This document shows positions 7,361-15,422 of a stretch of 36,665 bases of DNA, in pieces. A program made the position numbers and the translations under genes. Numbering within the stretch: the first letter of the stretch is position 1; every line of letters begins with the position of its first letter. Under the pieces are notes generated by a model. The model ran no database searches and had not been told where the DNA came from. It saw nothing but the letters and a program-made list of their open reading frames with translations. The stretch spans positions 1 through 36,665 of the forward strand of contig JARYMB010000016.1 in NCBI GenBank assembly GCA_029907345.1. The letters run 5' to 3'. The stretch comes from Methanolinea sp. (GTDB lineage: Archaea > Halobacteriota > Methanomicrobia > Methanomicrobiales > Methanospirillaceae).

Positions 7361-8427
7361 CTTCTGTACCCCCTGAGGAGAAGGTAGATGAATACCGGCG
7401 CTCCCATGAACGCCGTCAGGACGGCGACCGGAAGGACGTAGGGAGCGACGATGACCCGGGCGACGGTGTCGGAAGCGAGCAGGAGTATTCCGCCCATGAG
7501 GCAGGAACCGGGGATCAGGTATCTCTGGTCGTCCCCGATGACACGCCTGACCATGTGGGGACAGACGAGCCCGACGAACCCGATAACGCCCAGGAACGCC
7601 ACGATCACGGCAGAGACGAGGGCTGCTGCGACCATCCCGACCAGGCGGATCCGCTCGACGTTCACGCCGAGGCCCTTTGCCGTCTCGTCACCGGCATCGA
7701 TGGCGTTGTAGTTCCACCGGTTGGCCACGAAGAAGATCGTCGCAGCCGCGACGATGAGGGACATGAACGCCAGTTCCGGCCAGTTCGTCCGCCCGACGTC
7801 GCCGAACGTCCAGAAAACGACCGCGGCCAGCTGCGCATCGCTCGAGAAGTACTGGAGGAACATCGTCCCGGCCGTAAAGAGCGACGAGAGGGCGACTCCC
7901 GCGAGCACCATGACCTCGGGGGAAGCCCCGCGGACACGCGAGATGAGGAGGATGACACCGGTCGCGAGCAGGCAGAAGAGAAACGCCATGACCGTGGTGA
8001 GGTAGGGGTTGCTGAGGGTGACAGGATCCGCAACCCGGGATTGCATCGTCCCGGTCCCGAGCACGATGACGGAAAACGCTGCCCCGAAGGCCCCGGCGTT
8101 CGATATCCCGAGGGTGAAGGGCGACCCGAGCGGGTTGCGGAGGATGGACTGCATGGCGACCCCGGCGACGGCAAGGCCGCACCCGGCAGTAATCGCCGTC
8201 AGTGCCTGGGGAAGACGGATGTTCCAGATGATCGTGTCCCACGTGTGCGAGACGTTCTGGCCGACCAGAGTCAGGAAAACGTCGGAGATCGGGATTGCCA
8301 CCGCCCCGACCGAGATGGAGTAGACGAGGAGGAGAATGAGGAAGAGAGTTCCTCCGGCCAGCCAGAGGACCTTCCTGTGGACGTAACCCAGGTAGTCGCC
8401 CGGGACCTCTCCATCGGCAAAGTGCAT
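7357..8427 (-). CDS. Metal-chelate ABC transporter, FecCD/BtuC permease
   Basis: The 356-residue protein has about nine to ten membrane helices and family motifs such as WNIRLPQALTAITAGCGLAVAGVAMQ and NPLGSPFTLGISNAGAFGAA near the N-terminal third, then GVIGFVGLVCPHMVRRVIGDDQRYLIPGS near the end. This is the FecCD family of importers for siderophores, haem, cobalamin and similar chelates. It forms a homodimer in the membrane with two ATPase subunits. A GAGAGGT ribosome site lies about nine bases before the ATG. It sits 40 bases after the binding-protein gene and overlaps the ATPase gene. Confidence 0.92.
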   Translation of the reverse strand: MHFADGEVPGDYLGYVHRKVLWLAGGTLFLILLLVYSISVGAVAIPISDVFLTLVGQNVSHTWDTIIWNIRLPQALTAITAGCGLAVAGVAMQSILRNPLGSPFTLGISNAGAFGAAFSVIVLGTGTMQSRVADPVTLSNPYLTTVMAFLFCLLATGVILLISRVRGASPEVMVLAGVALSSLFTAGTMFLQYFSSDAQLAAVVFWTFGDVGRTNWPELAFMSLIVAAATIFFVANRWNYNAIDAGDETAKGLGVNVERIRLVGMVAAALVSAVIVAFLGVIGFVGLVCPHMVRRVIGDDQRYLIPGSCLMGGILLLASDTVARVIVAPYVLPVAVLTAFMGAPVFIYLLLRGYRR

Positions 8428-8467
8428 GCGTCGTGACCTCTCCCGCGCCGGCCTGGCCCGCCCTGCA

Positions 8468-9637
8468 TCACCCCGACAACGGGATCACGGCAAAGCCCAG
8501 GTTTTTGTACTGGCTGTTCAACGTGGAAAACACCGGTTTTCCGATGAAGAACGTGTAGATCTCGTCGGCTTTCTGCACCGGGTCGACATCCGCGAACCGG
8601 TCGGGGTAGAGGACTTTCCCGACGAAGTAAGCATTGGCAAGCACGGTCTCGTAGTTCGTGTTGTAGAAGTTGTACGGGAGCACGCCGTAGACCCTGCCTT
8701 CCCTGACGGCGGAAAGTCCCTGGAGGGCGGGATCGTTCTTTAATTCGCCCACGGCCCCTTCGTTGTCCAGTTGCAGCGTGCCGACGTCGATGAAGATGAA
8801 TTCAGGGTCCCAGGCGACGAGGGCTTCCTTGGCGATATCCGCGTGGGCAGTCCCCATGCCGCCGGCCACGTTCTGCGCGTTCACCCAGAGGAACGGCGGG
8901 TATGCCGGTTCGGTGGAGATGATCCCGTGGGCACCCGCAGAACTCACCCCGCCGACGTAGACCTTCTTCTTGTCAGATTCGGGGATTCCCGCCGTCCGGT
9001 TCGCAAGGTCTGCCATCGTGGCTTCGATGTAAGCGATGACCTCCCCGGCCCGTGCGTCCCTGCCGGTGGCCTTCCCCAGAACCCGTAGTGCCCCGAACAT
9101 CTCGGCCTTCTCGGCCTCGTTCCGGAGGGAGCCGTATGGGAACGCAACGACAGGGATGCCGGTCTTCTCCTGGAGCTTGTCGGCTTCTGCCGCACTCGTC
9201 GCGTAGGCCGTCCCGGTCGACCCGGTCTTGAAGATGACGTCCGGGGCGATCGCGATGATCTTCTCGGGATCGTCCTTGCCCCGGAACTCGCCGATCAGGG
9301 GGAGGTCGCGGAACTTCTGGCCGTATACAAGGGCATAGGGTCTCCCCTCGATTGCCTGGTCTTTCTTCTCGATATCATCGACCCCGGCAACGAGGTCCTG
9401 GCCCCCGAGGTACACGAGGTAGCGGAGGCAGCCGGAGCCGGAACAGACGACCTTTTGCGGCGGGAAGGGGATCGTGACCTGCCGCGAAAACCCGTCCGCA
9501 AGCGTGAGGGTCTTTGCTGCAGTGGAAGTCTCAGGGGCTTTCTTTTCCTCCTGTCCCGTGGTGCCCGTGCATCCTGCCAGGAACGCAAGCCCGGCGACAA
9601 GGAAAATGAAGATAATGAATACGACCTGTTTTTTCAT
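8468..9637 (-). CDS. Metal-chelate ABC transporter, substrate-binding lipoprotein
   Basis: The 389-residue protein opens with a Lys-containing signal and a lipobox (VAGLAFLAGC, cysteine at about 22), so it should be lipid-anchored outside the cell membrane. A Thr/Glu/Lys-rich linker leads into a type III periplasmic-binding fold (PF01497-like), with KVVCSGSGCLRYLVYLGG near its start and DPEFIFIDVGT in the C-terminal lobe. Homologues bind ferric siderophores, haem, cobalamin or other metal complexes, and the ligand here is unknown. The pair of cysteines in CSGSGC is notable and could contribute to metal binding. It is the first gene of the operon and follows the palindromic promoter at 9703-9721. 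Confidence 0.92.
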   Translation of the reverse strand: MKKQVVFIIFIFLVAGLAFLAGCTGTTGQEEKKAPETSTAAKTLTLADGFSRQVTIPFPPQKVVCSGSGCLRYLVYLGGQDLVAGVDDIEKKDQAIEGRPYALVYGQKFRDLPLIGEFRGKDDPEKIIAIAPDVIFKTGSTGTAYATSAAEADKLQEKTGIPVVAFPYGSLRNEAEKAEMFGALRVLGKATGRDARAGEVIAYIEATMADLANRTAGIPESDKKKVYVGGVSSAGAHGIISTEPAYPPFLWVNAQNVAGGMGTAHADIAKEALVAWDPEFIFIDVGTLQLDNEGAVGELKNDPALQGLSAVREGRVYGVLPYNFYNTNYETVLANAYFVGKVLYPDRFADVDPVQKADEIYTFFIGKPVFSTLNSQYKNLGFAVIPLSG

Positions 9638-9702
9638 ATTAACCGGTTCATTGGTCTTATTATTTCAATATACCTAAATTATCAGGGCAAGAGTGATATG
9701 AG

Positions 9703-9721
9703 TTTTATAATTATTATAAAA
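9703..9721. promoter_or_regulatory. Perfect 9-1-9 palindrome over TATA region of the ABC operon
   Basis: TTTTATAAT-T-ATTATAAAA is a perfect inverted repeat with a one-base centre. It contains a TATA-like sequence on both strands and begins 66 bases upstream of the ATG at 9637, in a very AT-rich stretch of an otherwise GC-rich window. Symmetry plus overlap with the likely TATA box suggests a repressor operator; metal-responsive regulators are an obvious guess for this operon, but no regulator gene is adjacent. Confidence 0.55.
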
Positions 9722-9739
9722 TATCATAGTGAAAAACAA

Positions 9740-9755
9740 TTTTCATGTATGAAAA
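9740..9755. promoter_or_regulatory. Second palindrome upstream of the ABC operon
   Basis: TTTTCAT-GT-ATGAAAA is a perfect 7-2-7 inverted repeat located 18 bases beyond the first palindrome. It could be a second protein-binding site, or a small hairpin. The rest of the 9638-10062 interval holds repeat copy C and no gene. Confidence 0.35.
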
Positions 9756-9827
9756 ATTATCAATGAATCGCTGAAAATCAATAAACGGGAATCTTCGACG
9801 CCGGAGCCGGGGATGAACTCCAAAGGT

Positions 9828-9992
9828 TCCCATTTTTTTGGCCCTTCGCTATTGTGAATGGGTAGTGAAGCACCCGGGCAGGGCCTGCCTTTGCCCCCAA
9901 CCTCCCGTGTGAATAGCCCCGCTGCCCCTGAAAGGTGCGCCCCGGCGGCGGTTTCACAATGAGTATCACATATAGCCGACCCTTCTTCTTTG
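9828..9992 (+). repeat. Dispersed intergenic repeat, copy C
   Basis: This is the second complete copy of the element described at 3021-3188. It begins with TTCCCATTTTTTT and a GGCCCTTCGCTA block (shared with copy A), has the core GAATGGGTAGTGA, a GC-rich hairpin arm region, then a segment matching copy B exactly (GGTGCGCCCCGGCGGCGGTT followed by TCAC), AGCCGA, and the closing TTCTTCTTTG. Short open frames on its minus strand containing KPPPGRTF occur in both B and C, but they probably arise only from the shared DNA. Confidence 0.78.
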
Positions 9993-10062
9993 GACAAAAT
10001 AATTAAAAACTGAGAAATCCTGGTGTGCAGATGCAGGAAAACCGGGCCGCCCTTTTGTGTCC

Positions 10063-13000
10063 CTACAGGTGTTCCCGCCACAGGCCCTGCGGCACCCGTA
10101 TCTCGAACCGGGCCCCGTTTCCGGGCGTCCCGCACTCCCTGATACGGATCCCGGTGATCGAGAGGATCTCGCGGGAGAGGAAGAGGCCAAGGCCCGTCCC
10201 CTGGCCGTACCCCTTCTCGAATATCTGCTCTTTCTTGTCATCCGGGATGCCGACGCCGTCGTCTGCAAACGCGATGACGAGATCACCATCCTCCTTCGTG
10301 CAGGAAACCCGGAATCCGGATATCCCGCCCCCGTACCGGAGGGAATTGTCGATGAGGTTGTAAAACACCTTCTCGAGCATCGGGTCTGCAAAGACCTCGC
10401 AGGAACAATCCAGCAGTTCCACGGCAATCCCCTCCAGTTCGAACTGCCCCATGGCACGCCCGAACACGTCGGAAACGGCCTGCCACTCCGGGGAACGGAT
10501 TCCGAGGTCCTGGTACGTCCGGGTGAAATCGATGATCTGCTGGATGGCATGCAGGGTGTTTTTGAGCGAGTCGATGCATCTCTCCACGTTTCCTTCTCCC
10601 ATGTGGTCCCCGATCAGGGTGATGTAGCCGGAGAGGACAGAGACCTTGTTCTGGATGTCGTGCCGCGTTATGCTGTTGAGGATGTGGAGCTTCCTGTTTG
10701 CGTTCATGAGGGCTTCCTGCATCCGTTTCCGGTCGGTAATATCCCGGAACGCGACGATCGTGGCAGGCATGCCATCCTCCACCGTGGTCGTTGCAACGAC
10801 CTCGACGTCGACGGGGGACCCGTCCAGCCTGACGAATTTCTCCTCGAGGAGTGGCATGACGGCAGTTGAATCCTGCACCATCCGGGACATCCTCTCCACG
10901 ACAGCATGCCGCGAGTCGGGATGGACGAAGTCAAGCACGTTCCTCCCGACGATATCCTGCATGCGTGATGCACCGATGATCCCGACGGCCTTTTCGTTCG
11001 CCCACACGATCTTCCCTTCCCGGTGGATGACCATCGCATCGAAGGTGCCCGATATGATCCGCCGGTACCGCCGTTCGCTCTCGGCGAGGGTCTCCTGGTA
11101 CTCCCGGAGTTCTTCGAGCATCCTGTGCAGTTCCTCGTCGGTTGCAGCGATCTGCTGGTATGCAGCGGACAGTTCCAGGTGCTCTTTTTCGAACTTCTCC
11201 GCGAGTTGCTTTTTCTCCGTGATATCGGTAAGCATGGCAAAGGATCCCCGGAAGGTGCCGTTGCTGTCAAAGATCGGTGTCGCCGAGACGTGCATGATGC
11301 GGACTGATCCGTCCCTGTGGAGGAACCTGCGCTCGTATTCTCCGGTTTTTCCCGCCATCCGGTCCCGGAATTTTTCTCTGCTGTCCGCAAGCTCGCTCTC
11401 CGGCATAAAGGAGGTCATCTCGCGGCCAAGCATCTCATCGGGGGCGTACCCGAGGAGCGATGCCAGCCGGGGGTTGACGTAGGTCGTCCGGAAGTTCTCG
11501 TCCATCTCCCAGATCCCCTCGTTCGCCGTCTCCACGATCCGGCGGAACTTCTCCTCGCTCTTCGCGAGGGTCTCCTGGTACTCCCGGAGTTCCTCGAGCA
11601 TACCGCGAAGTTCCTCTTCTGTTGCAGCGATCTGCTCGTATGCGGCGGACAGTTCCAGGTGCTCTTTTTCGAACTTCTCCGCGAGTTGCTTTTTCTCCGT
11701 GATATCGGTAAGCATGGCAAAGGATCCCCGGAAGGTGCCGTTGCTGTCAAAGATCGGTGTCGCCGAGACGTGCATGATGCGGACCGACCCGTCCCTGTGG
11801 AGGAACTTCCGTTCGTATTCCCCGGATTTTCCGATCATTCTCTCGCGAAGCTTGTTCCAGTTGTCAGAGAGGTCCCCTTCCGGCATGAACGCATAAATGG
11901 GCTTTCCCAGCATCTCATCGGGTGTGTACCCCAGAAGTGACGCCATCCGGGGGTTGACGTAGGTCGTCCGGAAGTCCCCATCCATCTCCCAGATCCCTTC
12001 GTGGGCCGTCTCCACGATCCGGCGGAACTGCTCTTCCCTTTTCCTGATCTCCTCCTCGGCTTTCAGGCGTTCGGAAAGGTCAACCGCAACAGAGATAATC
12101 GCCGGCCTGCCGTACCAGCTGGCGAGTTTTACGGTCACGTGGAGGGGGATGGACCCCCTGTCCTTCGTCCTGTGGGAGACGGTAAAGGACCCCTCTCCTT
12201 TGCTCATGATCTCCTGCATGCGGGACCCGATAAGTGCTGCACTATCGGGGGTGTCCAGATCCATAAGCCTCATCTGCATGAACTCGTCGCGGGTGTACCC
12301 GTGGATCTCGAAAGTTTTCTGGTTCGCATACAGGAAGTTTCCCTCCCTGTCGTGGATGGTGATCGATGCCGGGGCAATATCGAGGACCTGGGCGAGGATG
12401 CGGGACTGTTCCTCGGCCATGACCCTGTCCGTGATGTCCCTGATCGACTCGATGGCACCGGCGGGTTCCCCGTTCTCGTCGTAGAGCCGGCTGGCCTTTC
12501 CCCAGTAGTGGTGGACAATTCCGTTTTTCCGTGCAAGGATCGTCTCGGCAGTGAGGGTTGTCCCGTCGCGGCGGGTAAACAGGTATTTATCCCTCTCGAA
12601 GTCTTCCCGGGGGGAGAGCACGAGGTCGATGAGCATCGGGCGCGGTTCGCCGTAGAAGGCAAGCCCGTGCCTGTGGTCCCCCCTGCCGAGGACCTCGGTG
12701 GCGGAAACGCCGGTCATCTCCTCCATGGCCCTGTTCCATGCAATCACCTGCCCTTCCCTGTCGATGGCAAACGTCGCATCGGGTAAAAAATCGATGATGT
12801 CCGCGAGGCGTTTTTGGGACTCGGCAACCATCATCTCGGCCCTTTTCCGGTTGACTGCCTGCCGGACCTTGTGGGCGAGTTCGACAAACTGGGTCTTCGG
12901 TTCTCCCCCCTTCTGGATGTAGAAATCCGCGCCTGCGTTCAGCGCCTCGATGACGACTTCTTCCCTCCCCCTGCCTGTGAAGATGATGAAGGGGATGCCG

Positions 13001-13233
13001 TCTCCTTTCGACCGCAGGGCCTTGAGGAGGTCAAGCCCCGTCATGGACGGCATCTGGAAATCCGAGATGACGGCATCGAATCTCTTTTCTGCAAGGAGAG
13101 CAAGGCCTTCCCGTGCCGAACCGGCGATCTCCACGGAAAAATCTCCCATGCGTTCGAGGAAGGCCTTTCCCAGGAAGAGGAGGTCCCTGTCATCGTCTAT
13201 GTAAAGGACAGAATAAGGCTTGGAAGGGGCCAT
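10063..13233 (-). CDS. REC-multi-PAS sensor histidine kinase
   Basis: The 1056-residue protein starts with a receiver domain (about 1-125: acidic YIDDD, phospho-acceptor Asp58, Thr86, Lys108). About five PAS domains follow (roughly 140-270, 275-395, 400-525, 560-690 and 705-835), with coiled-coil linkers between the later ones. The transmitter has a methanogen-type H-box RHDIQNK (His858) and an ATPase domain with NLIDNSLRY (N box), DDGVGIP and GQGTGLGLFL. There are no membrane helices, so it is a cytoplasmic sensor. Order REC-PAS-kinase, with the receiver first, is common in Methanomicrobiales. No partner response regulator is adjacent. PAS3 and PAS4 with their linkers are near copies (480-base duplication, with 140 bases identical). 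Confidence 0.93.
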   Translation of the reverse strand: MAPSKPYSVLYIDDDRDLLFLGKAFLERMGDFSVEIAGSAREGLALLAEKRFDAVISDFQMPSMTGLDLLKALRSKGDGIPFIIFTGRGREEVVIEALNAGADFYIQKGGEPKTQFVELAHKVRQAVNRKRAEMMVAESQKRLADIIDFLPDATFAIDREGQVIAWNRAMEEMTGVSATEVLGRGDHRHGLAFYGEPRPMLIDLVLSPREDFERDKYLFTRRDGTTLTAETILARKNGIVHHYWGKASRLYDENGEPAGAIESIRDITDRVMAEEQSRILAQVLDIAPASITIHDREGNFLYANQKTFEIHGYTRDEFMQMRLMDLDTPDSAALIGSRMQEIMSKGEGSFTVSHRTKDRGSIPLHVTVKLASWYGRPAIISVAVDLSERLKAEEEIRKREEQFRRIVETAHEGIWEMDGDFRTTYVNPRMASLLGYTPDEMLGKPIYAFMPEGDLSDNWNKLRERMIGKSGEYERKFLHRDGSVRIMHVSATPIFDSNGTFRGSFAMLTDITEKKQLAEKFEKEHLELSAAYEQIAATEEELRGMLEELREYQETLAKSEEKFRRIVETANEGIWEMDENFRTTYVNPRLASLLGYAPDEMLGREMTSFMPESELADSREKFRDRMAGKTGEYERRFLHRDGSVRIMHVSATPIFDSNGTFRGSFAMLTDITEKKQLAEKFEKEHLELSAAYQQIAATDEELHRMLEELREYQETLAESERRYRRIISGTFDAMVIHREGKIVWANEKAVGIIGASRMQDIVGRNVLDFVHPDSRHAVVERMSRMVQDSTAVMPLLEEKFVRLDGSPVDVEVVATTTVEDGMPATIVAFRDITDRKRMQEALMNANRKLHILNSITRHDIQNKVSVLSGYITLIGDHMGEGNVERCIDSLKNTLHAIQQIIDFTRTYQDLGIRSPEWQAVSDVFGRAMGQFELEGIAVELLDCSCEVFADPMLEKVFYNLIDNSLRYGGGISGFRVSCTKEDGDLVIAFADDGVGIPDDKKEQIFEKGYGQGTGLGLFLSREILSITGIRIRECGTPGNGARFEIRVPQGLWREHL
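11165..11304 (-). repeat. Internal duplication in kinase gene, unit 1
   Basis: These 140 bases are identical to 11645-11784, exactly 480 bases (160 codons) away. They encode the end of a PAS domain and the following coiled-coil linker (SATPIFDSNGTFRGSFAM ... EKEHLELSAAY). Confidence 0.9.
11645..11784 (-). repeat. Internal duplication in kinase gene, unit 2
   Basis: Second copy of the 140-base identical tract. Similarity at lower identity continues on both sides over the whole 480-base unit, so a complete PAS-plus-linker module was duplicated in frame. Confidence 0.9.
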
Positions 13234-13260
13234 CTTTAAAGAAAAGTAAACACTCCGGAA

Positions 13261-13268
13261 TTATAAAG
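13261..13268 (-). promoter_or_regulatory. TATA box of the histidine kinase gene
   Basis: The minus strand reads CTTTATAA, preceded by a purine/pyrimidine mix with CC (possible BRE) and centred about 31 bases before the ATG at 13233. This predicts a leader of only a few bases. Confidence 0.55.
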
Positions 13269-13371
13269 GGTTCCCTGTTTCCTCTCGTGAGCCTCTCCGC
13301 CGGGCATGGTGCCGGGCCCCGTTTTTCCCCAAAAGCCAGGTTTATCAGGGAAGATGACCGAGCTTGGACCC

Positions 13372-13686
13372 ATGCCTGATGCATCGCACATTATCAGGGC
13401 GGCGGGGCTTGCGGACTGGGTGCTCCCCGGGAGGAAGTACCCCGGCGTCCTGCCGGAAGGGGTCCGCGACTACTACTGTTACACGCGGGACGGCGGCCAC
13501 TCGCTCCTCGTCGTGCTCGAAGACGAGTACCGGCACGGCGCTCCCCCGGAGAGATTCGTTGTCGCTGCCCCCGTGAAGATGGTTCTCCGGGAGGGATACC
13601 GGTTGCGGGACGGCTACCTCTGGGCGAAGCTGCCCTACACAAGGGACGTCGGTCTCGCCGTCAGGGACGAGGACGTCGAGTACTAG
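13372..13686 (+). CDS. Small hypothetical protein
   Basis: The product has 104 residues if it starts at 13372, or 110 from the in-frame ATG at 13354. It appears soluble and mixed alpha/beta, with VRDYYCYTRDGGHSLLVVLEDE in the middle and a YLWAKLPYTRDVGLAVRDEDVEY tail rich in aromatic and acidic residues. I do not recognise a family. A TATA-like GTTTAT near 13338 would put the transcription start close to 13363, which favours the later ATG. It is divergent from the kinase gene and precedes the Cache lipoprotein gene by 136 bases. No function is proposed. Confidence 0.6.
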   Translation: MPDASHIIRAAGLADWVLPGRKYPGVLPEGVRDYYCYTRDGGHSLLVVLEDEYRHGAPPERFVVAAPVKMVLREGYRLRDGYLWAKLPYTRDVGLAVRDEDVEY

Positions 13687-13822
13687 GGAAGGGACAGGGG
13701 CCCGCCGGTGATCCCGGCCGGACTGCGCACGGTCCGGGGCCGGATTGACCCGCTTCGAATGAAATCATAACCCTTTTTTTCTCCCGCAGCAGAAAGGACC
13801 AGGTAAAGGACTGATAAGAAAC

Positions 13823-15310
13823 ATGAGATCCATCCGAGGTCCTGCCATTCCCCTGGTTGCCTGCATACTGCTCGGCATTTTCCTGCTGGCCCCGGGGTGC
13901 CTGCAACAGCAGCCTTCCGGGCAAAAGGTCGTATCAGGGTGCCCGGAGGGAGACCTCCTCCTCCTGACGGAAGAGGTATACCCGTATTCCTATATGGACA
14001 GTACCGGGACACTCACGGGGACATCGGTTGCAGTCGTCCGGGAAATGGTGCGGCGCAGCGGGTGCAGTGCCCGGATGGAGGTCCATTCCTGGAACACATC
14101 CTACGAGAAAGCACTGCATACGCCCGGTGCCGCCCTCTTTTCCACCGTCCGGACACCTGACCGGGAACCTCTCTTCCTGTGGGCAGGGCCCATCGGGACG
14201 TTCGGGTACGTCCTGTATGCACGCAACGATTCGGGCATCCGCCTGGAAAGCATGGAAGCGGCACGGGCTGCAGGCACGATCGCCGTCGTGCAGGGAGACG
14301 CCCGGCACACGTTCCTCGTGGAGAACCGTTTCACCGATATAAGAACGTATCCGACCGATGCAGAGTGCCTGGCGGCACTGGAGAACCGGTCGGTCGCCCT
14401 CTGGTTCGGCTCTTCCGCGGCGGCGCCGGGAATAATGGCAGATACCGGGGTTGCGCAAGGATCTGTCGTTCCGGTCTACACCCTCCACAGGGTGGACCTG
14501 TACCTGGCGTTCCAGAACACAACGAGCCCTGATACCGTCAGGCGTTTCCAGGAGATCCTCGATGCGATGAAGGCGGACGGAACGTATGCCCGGCTCGCGG
14601 GAACGGCGGAGGGCGAAGGAAAGAGTGCCGGTCCTGCTGCACAGGCAGGCGGGGTCCCGGCGAGGACCCTGCTCTCTGCCCTCTCGTCCCTCGTGGGCAC
14701 CCGCATGCACGGGATCTCTGCTGCCATGGAATCGCTTGCGCTCACTTCGGATGTCCGGTCCGGAGACTGGGAGAGGGTCCGGCCCCTCCTCGTGCGCCTC
14801 GAGGCCGACCATCCGGAAGCCCGGTTCTGGTATGCCCGCCCGGACGGTTCGTACTATACGACCGTGGATAACCTGACCAGTGCAAACATCCGTGACAGGT
14901 CGTACTTCCCGGTCGTGCTTGGAGGAAAGACCTCGATCGGGACGGTGGTCCTGAGCAAAACGACCGGGAAGTATACGGCGATCATCGCCGTTCCCGTCAG
15001 GTCGGGTGGAAACGTCACGCAGATCCTCGGGACGTCGGTGTACTGCGACAGCCTGGAAGATGCGCTTGCCCGCTCACTGCCCCTCCCGGACGGGTATTAC
15101 TTCTTTGTCCTCGACACGGAGGGAAACACCGTGCTCGATTCGCTTCCGGACAGGACCTTTTCCCTGGCGGGTGACCCGGCAGCCATCGCGTCCCTCCTGT
15201 CCCGCGAAGAAGGCGATGTCTCGTACCGCTTCGAGGGAGCATCCCACCGGGCGGTTTTTGCAACGGAAGGGGTGACCGGCTGGAAAGTCGCGATCGGCTG
15301 GAGGGAATGA
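13823..15310 (+). CDS. Lipoprotein fusing SBP family 3 domain and dCache domain
   Basis: The 495-residue protein has a signal peptide with lipobox LLAPGC (Cys26). Residues about 40-265 resemble a family 3 solute-binding domain (EVYPYSYMDSTGTLTGTSVAVVREMV; later a DGTYARLAGT end), the class that binds amino acids and related ligands. After a Gly/Ala linker, residues about 280-492 form a dCache-type domain with the typical NIRDRSYFPVVLGGKTSIGTVVLSKTTGKYTAIIAVPV. Such domains usually form the outer part of kinases or chemoreceptors; here the chain ends outside the membrane, with no transmembrane helix and no signalling domain. It may pass ligand status to a separate receptor, or act as a scavenging binding protein. 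A hairpin-T-tract follows the stop. Confidence 0.85.
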   Translation: MRSIRGPAIPLVACILLGIFLLAPGCLQQQPSGQKVVSGCPEGDLLLLTEEVYPYSYMDSTGTLTGTSVAVVREMVRRSGCSARMEVHSWNTSYEKALHTPGAALFSTVRTPDREPLFLWAGPIGTFGYVLYARNDSGIRLESMEAARAAGTIAVVQGDARHTFLVENRFTDIRTYPTDAECLAALENRSVALWFGSSAAAPGIMADTGVAQGSVVPVYTLHRVDLYLAFQNTTSPDTVRRFQEILDAMKADGTYARLAGTAEGEGKSAGPAAQAGGVPARTLLSALSSLVGTRMHGISAAMESLALTSDVRSGDWERVRPLLVRLEADHPEARFWYARPDGSYYTTVDNLTSANIRDRSYFPVVLGGKTSIGTVVLSKTTGKYTAIIAVPVRSGGNVTQILGTSVYCDSLEDALARSLPLPDGYYFFVLDTEGNTVLDSLPDRTFSLAGDPAAIASLLSREEGDVSYRFEGASHRAVFATEGVTGWKVAIGWRE

Positions 15311-15351
15311 CAAAACCAGCCGGAAGGGATACTCCACTGCCCGAAAAGAAG

Positions 15352-15400
15352 CCCGGTGGCTGTTGGAGCCTGCCGGGAGATACCCTTTTTTTGCTCTTTT
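15352..15400 (+). terminator. Hairpin plus T-tract after the Cache lipoprotein gene
   Basis: CCCGGTGGC pairs with GCC(TG)CCGGG around a seven-base loop (15352-15377), and runs of T follow at 15385-15392 and 15396-15400. Archaeal RNA polymerase stops on T-tracts, so termination here is plausible. Confidence 0.5.
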
Positions 15401-15422
15401 CCCCTGCAGGGGGGGAATTTTT

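Noticed and set aside
9778-9969. Small minus-strand peptide frames with KPPPGRTF in repeat copies B and C
   Set aside because: The shared peptide comes from the shared DNA block of the repeat; downstream residues diverge and frames are not kept, so coding is unlikely.
11165-11784. Possible CRISPR or direct-repeat array
   Set aside because: There are only two long copies, in frame within PAS domains of one kinase gene; no short regular repeats with spacers exist here or elsewhere in the window.
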